Source: Azospirillum sp. TSO22-1
GTDB taxonomy: Bacteria; Pseudomonadota; Alphaproteobacteria; Azospirillales; Azospirillaceae
Direction of reading: 5' to 3'
Assembly: GCF_003116015.1 (NCBI RefSeq)
Contig: NZ_LGQZ01000042.1
Location: 1 to 64,000, forward strand
Length of the DNA: 64,000 bases
Below, piece after piece: positions 58,970 to 64,000 of the stretch (position 1 is its first letter; each line of letters opens with the position of its first letter). Under the pieces are notes generated by a model, which was not told where the DNA came from, searched no databases, and saw nothing but the letters and a program-made list of their open reading frames with translations. The translations under genes were made by a program, and so were the position numbers.

Positions 58970-59860
58970 ATGATCGTCTCCGCCAGCTACCGCACCGACA
59001 TTCCAGCCTTCTATGGCCGCTGGTTCCTCAACCGCCTGGAGGCCGGCTACGCACGTGTCGTCAACCCCTACGGCGGCCCGCCGGGGCAGGTCGACCTGAC
59101 ACCGGCCGCGGTGGACGGCTTCGTGTTCTGGACCCGTAACCTCGCACCGTTCGGCGCCGCCCTCGACGCCGTGGACGCCCGCGGCACGCCGTTCGTCGCG
59201 CAGGTGACGGTCACCGCCTACCCGCGGGCGCTGGAACGCTCGGTCATCGCCTGGGACGACGCGGTGGCGCAGTTGCGCGCGGTGCGCGACCGTTGGGGGC
59301 CGCGGGCGGCGGTGTGGCGCTACGACCCGATCGTGCTGACCACGCTGACGCCGCCCGTCTGGCACCGCGACACCTTCGCCCGGCTGGCCGCGGCGCTGCG
59401 CGGCGTCACCGACGAGGTCACCGTGTCCTTCATGCAGCCCTACCGCAAGACCGCCCGCAATCTGGACGCGGCGGCGCGGGTGGCCGGCTTCTCCTGGCAC
59501 GCGCCGGTGGCGGAGGAGGAGCGCGCCCTGCTCGCCACCCTTTCCGGCATCGCGGCGGAGAACGGCATGGCCCTGACGCTGTGCACGCAGCCGGACCTGG
59601 CGGACGTTCCCGGTGTGCAGGCGGCGCGCTGCGTCGATGCAGCGCGGCTGTCGGATGTGGCCGGTGCGCCGGTGGCGGCGCGGCAGAAGGGCAACCGCCC
59701 CGGCTGCCTGTGCGCCGAGAGCCGCGACATCGGCGCCTACGACACCTGCCCGCACGGCTGCGCCTACTGCTACGCGGTGTCGAGCCGCACGACGGCGCGC
59801 ACCCGGTTCCAGGCGCACGATCCGGAGGGGGAGTTCCTGTTCGCGGTCAATCCACGATGA
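58970..59860 (+). CDS. DUF1848 protein with C-terminal CX3CX2C motif
   Basis: The 296-residue protein matches DUF1848 (ASYRTDIPAFYGRWFLNRLE, GFVFWTRNLAPF, VWRYDPIVLT). It contains a cysteine cluster near the C-terminus: CLC at about 245-247 and C260-PHG-C264-AY-C267. CX3CX2C is the Fe-S signature of radical SAM enzymes, but there it lies near the N-terminus. An iron-sulfur cluster is therefore plausible here and the chemistry unknown. Two tandem 14-bp repeats (CCCTTGATAGCCGG, 58918-58945) precede the gene. The last 14 bases overlap the convergent cupin gene. Confidence 0.85.
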   Translation: MIVSASYRTDIPAFYGRWFLNRLEAGYARVVNPYGGPPGQVDLTPAAVDGFVFWTRNLAPFGAALDAVDARGTPFVAQVTVTAYPRALERSVIAWDDAVAQLRAVRDRWGPRAAVWRYDPIVLTTLTPPVWHRDTFARLAAALRGVTDEVTVSFMQPYRKTARNLDAAARVAGFSWHAPVAEEERALLATLSGIAAENGMALTLCTQPDLADVPGVQAARCVDAARLSDVAGAPVAARQKGNRPGCLCAESRDIGAYDTCPHGCAYCYAVSSRTTARTRFQAHDPEGEFLFAVNPR

Positions 59861-60176
59861 ACAGGGTGCAGCCCGTCTCGGTGGAGGAGCGGTGCGGCTC
59901 GGCGCCGTCGGCAACCTGATAGCTGACGCCCGGCGTCAACGTGAAGGTCCGCCCATCCGCCAGTTCGGTCACCATTGCACCGGACAGGCACAGCAGGATG
60001 TGGCCCTTGCTGCACCAGTGGTCGGCCAGATAGCCCGGCGAATACTCGACCATACGGACGCGGATGTCGCCGAACTGCCGGGTCCGCCACAGCGCGTGGC
60101 CGCGCTCGCCCGGGTGCATGGTCGGCTCGACCTCGTTCCAGTCCGTGGTACCGAACGGCAGGTCGGCGATCTTCAC
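59847..60176 (-). CDS. DHCW-motif cupin fold protein
   Basis: The 109-residue protein is a single-domain cupin: MVEYSPGYLADHWCSKGHIL with the DHWC signature, LCLSGAMVTELADGRTFTLT and YQVADGAEPHRSSTETG. The DHxC segment and a His in the second motif could bind a metal. It starts with GTG 60176, overlapping the receiver gene's stop by 4 bases (GTGA), so the two are translationally coupled. Its 3' end overlaps the DUF1848 gene. Ligand and role are unknown. Confidence 0.85.
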   Translation of the reverse strand: MKIADLPFGTTDWNEVEPTMHPGERGHALWRTRQFGDIRVRMVEYSPGYLADHWCSKGHILLCLSGAMVTELADGRTFTLTPGVSYQVADGAEPHRSSTETGCTLFIVD

Positions 60177-60538
60177 GGACAGACCTTCCGCACCGTCTCG
60201 ACCAGCTTCTCGGGGTTGAACGGCTTGACCAGCCAGCCGGTGGCGCCGGCTTCACGCCCCGCGGTCTTCTTGGCGGGGTCGGCCTCGGTGGTCAGCAGCA
60301 GCACCGGGGTGGCGCGGTTGGTGGCGCTGGCGCGCACCGCCCGGGTGAGGGCGAGGCCGTCCATGCCCGGCATGTTCAGGTCGGTGATGATGCAGTCGAA
60401 CTTCTGCTTGGCGACCAGCGCCGCGCCGGCCGCCCCGTCCGCCGCCTCCTGCACGGCGTAGCCCGCCTTCTGCAGGGTGAAGGAGACCATGTCGCGGATG
60501 GTCTTGGAATCGTCGACGGTCAGGATCGTCTTCGCCAC
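60173..60538 (-). CDS. CheY-like single-domain response regulator
   Basis: The 121-residue protein is a complete receiver: acidic pair in ILTVDDSKTIRDM, phosphoacceptor in CIITDLNMPGMDG, Thr in LLLTTEAD and Lys in LVKPFNPEKL. It has no output domain. The pattern (DDSKTIRDM, LTTEAD) is that of CheY-type proteins that talk to motors or kinases. It is coupled by a GTGA overlap to the cupin gene. The GTG start 60538 has AGAGGCG just upstream. No kinase lies next to it. Confidence 0.93.
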   Translation of the reverse strand: MAKTILTVDDSKTIRDMVSFTLQKAGYAVQEAADGAAGAALVAKQKFDCIITDLNMPGMDGLALTRAVRASATNRATPVLLLTTEADPAKKTAGREAGATGWLVKPFNPEKLVETVRKVCP

Positions 60539-60677
60539 AGTGTCGCCTCTGCTATCGGAGCATGCTGCCGCGGCGCAGCACAAACCGCGAGAGTCGCAAA
60601 TGCGAACCGCTTGCGCAAGGCCGGGGGCGGTGCGGCGATGCGCCGCTCCCGGATCTCTGGTATGCGCCCGATAGGCG

Positions 60678-61289
60678 TCAGGCGGTCGTGTCGATGTGCT
60701 GCGCGGCACCGCCGTCGGCCGGAGCCTTGGCAACGCCGACCATCGCCTCGCGCAGCAAGCGGCCATGGATGGTGTAGCCGGGCTGCAGGACCTGGACGAC
60801 CGTGCCGGCCGGCTTGCCGGTGTTCTCGATCTCGAACATCACCTGATGGAAGTTCGGGTCGAACGGCTCGCCGGTCGGATCGACCTTCTTGATGGCCGCG
60901 CGCTCGAAGGCGCCCAGGAGCTGGCGCTCGGTCGCCTCGACGCCGACGGCGAGGCTCTTGAGCATCTCGTCCTTCTCGCGGCCCTCGGGCGGCACCGCCT
61001 CCAGGGCGCGGCGCAGGTTGTCGGCGACGCCCACCAGATCCTTGGCGAAGCTGGACACGGCGAACTTCGAGGCGTCCTCGCGGTCGCGCTGGGCGCGGCG
61101 GCGGGTGTTCTCGGTCTCCGCCATGGCGCGCAGCAGCTGGTCCTTCAGGCTGGCGACCTCGGCCTCCAGCTTGGCGACGCGGTCCTCCCCACCGGCCTCG
61201 GGCGCGGCGGCGGCAGCGGCGTCGTTGGCGGCGGGCTGGCCGTTGGTCTCGAGCTTGGGGTCGGCGGGGGTGTTGTTGGTGTCGCTCAT
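60678..61289 (-). CDS. grpE: Nucleotide exchange factor GrpE
   Basis: GrpE releases ADP from DnaK. The 203-residue protein has a disordered Ala-rich N-terminus, a long coiled coil (VAKLEAEVASLKDQLLRAMA, ETENTRRRAQRDREDASKFA) and the beta-domain FHQVMFEIENTGKPAGTVVQ with QPGYTIHGRLLREAMVGVAK. It is 46 bases downstream of hrcA, the standard alphaproteobacterial pair. Confidence 0.97.
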   Translation of the reverse strand: MSDTNNTPADPKLETNGQPAANDAAAAAAPEAGGEDRVAKLEAEVASLKDQLLRAMAETENTRRRAQRDREDASKFAVSSFAKDLVGVADNLRRALEAVPPEGREKDEMLKSLAVGVEATERQLLGAFERAAIKKVDPTGEPFDPNFHQVMFEIENTGKPAGTVVQVLQPGYTIHGRLLREAMVGVAKAPADGGAAQHIDTTA

Positions 61290-61335
61290 GTCTCTCTCGT
61301 TGATCTCGACCTTGTTGTTTTCCGGGGCATCCGCC

Positions 61336-62370
61336 TCAGCCGACGAGGCGGCTGATGACTTTCGCCGTGTAGTCCACCAGGGGAATGATACGGGCATAGT
61401 TGATCCGTGTGGGACCGAGGACGCCGATCGCGCCGATGACCTGCTCGCGGCTGTTCTGGAACGGCGAGATGATCAGCGAGCAGCCGGAATGGTTGAACAG
61501 CACGTTCTCCGCGCCGATGAAGATCTGCACGCCGTCGCCCTGGCCGGTGGCCTCCAGCAGGCGCAGCATGGCCTCCTTGGTCTCCAGCGCCTCGAACAGC
61601 GAGCGCACGCGCTCCAGGTCGGACAGCGCGGTGACGTCCTCCAGCAGCTTGGCCTGGCCGCGCACGATCAGCTGGCCGTCGCCGGCGCTGCCGGCCCAAG
61701 TGGCCAGCCCGGCGGCGACGACGCGCTTGGACACCTCGTCCAGCTCGGTGCGCTGCTCGCCGATCTCGCGCAGCACCTCCTTGCGCGCCTCGTCCAGCGT
61801 GCGGCCGACGAGGCGCGACGTCAGGTAGTTCGACGCCATCTGCAGGGTCGAGCCCGGCAGGCCGACCGGCACCTCGACGACACGGTTCTCGACCAGCCCG
61901 TCCTCGTTGACCAGCACCACCAGCGCCCGGCCCGGCCCCAGCGAGACGAACTCGATGTGCTTGAGCGCCCGGTCGGTCTTCGGCGCCAGCACCAGCCCGG
62001 CGCAGCGCGACAGCCCGGACAGCATGGCGGAGGCCTCGCGCATCACGTCGGACAGCGCGCGGCCGGAGGACGAGCACTTGGCCTCGATGGACTCGCGCTC
62101 GTCCTCGGTCAGCGCGCCGACCTCCAGGATGCCGTTGACGAACAGGCGCAGGCCCAGCTCGGTCGGAATGCGGCCGGCCGAGGTGTGCGGGGCGTAGAGC
62201 AGCCCCAGCTCCTCCAGGTCGGCCATGACGTTGCGGATGGTCGCCGGCGACAGGGCCATGCCCAGCCGCCGCGAGATCGTGCGCGAGCCGACCGGCTCGC
62301 CGGTCGCCACGTAGGCGTCGACGATGTGCCGGAAGATCTCGCGCGACCGTTGGTTCAGCTCGGAGATCAT
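61336..62370 (-). CDS. hrcA: Heat-inducible transcription repressor HrcA
   Basis: HrcA binds CIRCE elements and represses groE-type operons; its activity depends on GroEL. The 344-residue protein has the winged helix LNQRSREIFRHIVDAYVATG with EPVGSRTISRRLGMALSPAT and IRNVMADLEELG, a central GAF-like domain and C-terminal QVIGAIGVLGPTRINYARII. ATG 62370 gives the usual N-terminus; TTG 62436 would add 22 unusual residues. No CIRCE inverted repeat was found in this window. It precedes grpE and is divergent from rph. Confidence 0.96.
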   Translation of the reverse strand: MISELNQRSREIFRHIVDAYVATGEPVGSRTISRRLGMALSPATIRNVMADLEELGLLYAPHTSAGRIPTELGLRLFVNGILEVGALTEDERESIEAKCSSSGRALSDVMREASAMLSGLSRCAGLVLAPKTDRALKHIEFVSLGPGRALVVLVNEDGLVENRVVEVPVGLPGSTLQMASNYLTSRLVGRTLDEARKEVLREIGEQRTELDEVSKRVVAAGLATWAGSAGDGQLIVRGQAKLLEDVTALSDLERVRSLFEALETKEAMLRLLEATGQGDGVQIFIGAENVLFNHSGCSLIISPFQNSREQVIGAIGVLGPTRINYARIIPLVDYTAKVISRLVG

Positions 62371-62528
62371 GTCGGTTGCGAATTCCCATGCGCGGTGTGC
62401 GCGTTGGAATTTAGGCAGGTCGCGCAACCGAATCAACGTCGGGTCTGCCCGGGCCTGGACTTAGGGAAGGCACGGCGCTAGCTTCCCTGCCCATTCCTAA
62501 GCCCCATTCCTAAGCAAAGACAGGATCT

Positions 62529-63251
62529 ATGCCGATGCGCCCCTCCGGCCGCGCCCTTGACCAGCTGCGCACCGTCACGCTGGAACCCGGCTTCGCCAAG
62601 TACGCCGAGGGCTCGTGCCTCGTGCGCTTCGGCGACACCCACGTGCTGTGCACCGCCAGCGTCGATGACAGCGTGCCGCGCTTCCTCAAGGGCACCGGCC
62701 TCGGCTGGGTGACGGCGGAGTACGGCATGCTGCCGCGCTCCACCCATTCGCGCACCGACCGCGAGGCAGCCAAGGGCAAGCAGTCCGGCCGCACGCAGGA
62801 GATCCAGCGCCTGATCGGCCGCGCGCTGCGCGCCGTCACCGACCGCGCCGCCATGCCGGAGGTGCAGATCAAGGTGGACTGCGACGTCCTGCAGGCCGAC
62901 GGCGGCACCCGCACGGCGTCGATCACCGGCGCCTACGTGGCGCTGCACCTGGCCTTCCAGCACCTGCTGAGCATCGGCGCCATCAAGCGCATGCCGCTGA
63001 CCGACCAGGTGGCCGCCGTCTCCTGCGGCATCTTCCAGGGCAAGGCGGTGCTCGACCTCGATTACGCCGAGGATTCCAACGCCCAGGCCGACGCCAACTT
63101 CGTGCTGACCGGCCGCGGCGGCATCGTCGAGGTGCAGGGCACGGCGGAGGAGAAGCCCTTCGGACACGACCAGTTCCTCGAACTGCTGGAACTGGCGCAG
63201 AAGGGCGTCAACGAGTTGGTCGCCCTGCAAAAGGCGGCGCTCGGCCTGTAG
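62529..63251 (+). CDS. rph: Ribonuclease PH
   Basis: RNase PH is a phosphorolytic 3'-5' exoribonuclease that trims tRNA precursors as a hexamer. The 240-residue protein has [77 protein letters not shown] and [20 protein letters not shown], all family signatures. It is divergent from hrcA with rdgB and hemW following, a conserved order. A family A REPIN lies between rph and rdgB. Confidence 0.97.
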   Translation: MPMRPSGRALDQLRTVTLEPGFAKYAEGSCLVRFGDTHVLCTASVDDSVPRFLKGTGLGWVTAEYGMLPRSTHSRTDREAAKGKQSGRTQEIQRLIGRALRAVTDRAAMPEVQIKVDCDVLQADGGTRTASITGAYVALHLAFQHLLSIGAIKRMPLTDQVAAVSCGIFQGKAVLDLDYAEDSNAQADANFVLTGRGGIVEVQGTAEEKPFGHDQFLELLELAQKGVNELVALQKAALGL

Positions 63252-63262
63252 GTCCTTTTCTT

Positions 63263-63346
63263 CGTCATCCCCGCGAAGGCGGGGATCCATAATTTCCCGC
63301 AGATGCGCGTGAATCGGCTGGATTCCCGCCTTCGCGGGAATGACGG
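63263..63346. repeat. Family A REPIN-like element, copy 5
   Basis: The left arm (63263-63289) has the hairpin ATCCCCGC-GAAG-GCGGGGAT. The right arm (63319-63346) has ATTCCCGC-CTTC-GCGGGAAT. The two changes in the right arm (C to T and G to A) fall at paired positions and keep the stem intact. Confidence 0.85.
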
Positions 63347-63366
63347 CCAAAAAAGGTTCTGAGGAT

Positions 63367-63966
63367 ATGACCACCCCCCGCCACTTCACCGGCGACACGC
63401 TGGTCATCGCCACGCACAACCCCGGCAAGGTGCGGGAGATCGCCGACCTGCTGCGGCCCTACGCCAAGTCGTTCAAGTCGAACATCGAACTCGGCCTGCC
63501 CGAACCGGAGGAAACCGGCCTCACCTTCGTTGCGAACGCGGAACTGAAGGCGCTGGCGGCGGCCAAGGCCGGGCACATCGCGCTCGCCGACGACAGCGGG
63601 CTGGTGGTGCCGGCGCTGGGCGGCGATCCGGGGATCTACTCGGCGCGCTGGGCCGGACCGACCAAGGACTTCCGCATCGCCATGCAAAAGGTCGAGGACG
63701 GGCTGGCCGGCAAGGCCGACCGCTCCGCCTACTTCGTCTGCGCGCTGTCGCTGGCGTGGCCCGACGGGCACATGGAGACGGTGGAGGGCCGCTGCTATGG
63801 CACGCTGGTGTGGCCGCCGCGCGGGGAAAAGGGGTTCGGCTACGATCCGATGTTTGTTCCCGACGGGCATGACCTTACATTCGGTGAGATGGACCCGGCC
63901 AAGAAGCACGAGATGAGCCACCGGGCCGACGCCTTCCGCCAGCTCGTGGAGCGATGCTTCCGATGA
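63367..63966 (+). CDS. rdgB: XTP/dITP pyrophosphatase
   Basis: RdgB removes non-canonical purine triphosphates (XTP, dITP, ITP). The 199-residue protein shows [58 protein letters not shown] and [20 protein letters not shown] with [11 protein letters not shown], all HAM1/RdgB signatures. Its stop overlaps the hemW start (ATGA), so the two are coupled. ATG 63367 follows GAGGAT. Confidence 0.96.
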   Translation: MTTPRHFTGDTLVIATHNPGKVREIADLLRPYAKSFKSNIELGLPEPEETGLTFVANAELKALAAAKAGHIALADDSGLVVPALGGDPGIYSARWAGPTKDFRIAMQKVEDGLAGKADRSAYFVCALSLAWPDGHMETVEGRCYGTLVWPPRGEKGFGYDPMFVPDGHDLTFGEMDPAKKHEMSHRADAFRQLVERCFR

Positions 63967-64000
63967 CCCCCGATCCCGGCTTCGGGATCTACATCCATTG
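63963..64000 (+). CDS. hemW: HemW-like heme chaperone, 5' fragment
   Basis: Only 38 bases remain before the window ends. They read [12 protein letters not shown], which fits the start of HemW (formerly annotated as a coproporphyrinogen III oxidase-like radical SAM protein). It overlaps rdgB by 4 bases (ATGA). The rph-rdgB-hemW order is the main support. Confidence 0.75.
   Translation, partial: MTPDPGFGIYIH

Noticed and set aside
62371..62528. A CIRCE operator expected near hrcA
   Set aside because: No TTAGCACTC-N9-GAGTGCTAA or close variant is present here or elsewhere in the window.

Overview
The window is a continuous stretch of GC-rich (roughly 68-70 % by eye) bacterial chromosome. It is densely coded and carries housekeeping genes almost throughout. 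Gene content and order point to an alphaproteobacterium of the Rhodospirillales, most likely Azospirillum or a near relative. Supporting signs are hrcA-grpE divergent from rph-rdgB-hemW, a separate dnaK-dnaJ pair, a SUV3-like helicase overlapping an S4-domain gene, a phasin with a long Ala/Pro/Lys tail, CtrA-type boxes (TTAA-N7-TTAA) and RpoH promoters of the alphaproteobacterial form. No rRNA, tRNA, CRISPR array, prophage, plasmid function or complete insertion sequence was seen.

Layout. Bases 1-7 kb: 3' end of a DUF4167 gene, MOSC and NUDIX proteins, clpB behind an RpoH-like promoter, then a class A beta-lactamase divergent from an AmpR-type LysR regulator. 6.6-14.5 kb: a small secreted protein, a chemoreceptor, a tiny lipoprotein, an Atm1-type exporter, meaB, a phasin and rpmB. 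14.5-20.7 kb: recX, an orphan ABC-2 permease, the translationally coupled argD-argF-hslO operon and two lipoproteins. 20.8-31 kb: a DJ-1/PfpI protein without its nucleophile, a degenerate EAL protein, TerC, the S4/helicase pair, a large secreted protein and htpG. 31-41 kb: a 27-residue small ORF divergent from a Fur-family gene, a HAD phosphatase, a receiver domain without its Asp, an acyl-CoA ligase, a SAM hydrolase, a hybrid histidine kinase, a cold shock protein and an NtrC-type regulator. 41-46.6 kb: coaBC-dut-Rrf2 regulator, cysK, then a ThiF/MoeB-like E1 enzyme with a DsrE protein, which reads as a sulfur-handling block. 46.6-54 kb: aldo/keto reductase, FIST protein, tesA divergent from ybbA-ybbP (same arrangement as in E. 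coli), a BI-1/YccA protein and a GGDEF cyclase. 54.3-64 kb: dnaJ-dnaK, a small ORF behind CtrA-like boxes, a DUF1848 protein, cheY-like receiver plus cupin, grpE-hrcA, rph-rdgB and the first codons of hemW.

Protein quality control is over-represented: clpB, htpG, hslO, an Hsp15-like S4 protein, dnaK, dnaJ, grpE and the repressor hrcA all lie here. Two have recognisable RpoH-type promoters.

Intergenic regions carry at least three families of palindromic repeats. Family A is a REPIN-like element built from two inverted copies of a CCCCGCGAAGGCGGGG hairpin, with five copies seen; one copy is interrupted by a 59-bp palindromic insert and one is nested in another inverted repeat. Family B is a CCTCCCCC-rich palindrome with four full or partial copies. 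The third is the 28-bp outer repeat at 52.7-52.9 kb. I found no clear-cut new defence or mobile system. The best leads are the 27-residue small ORF with an ideal ribosome binding site, several enzyme-like proteins lacking their catalytic residues, candidate regulatory RNA structures (upstream of argD and over the ribosome binding site at 19.58 kb), and the nested repeats.
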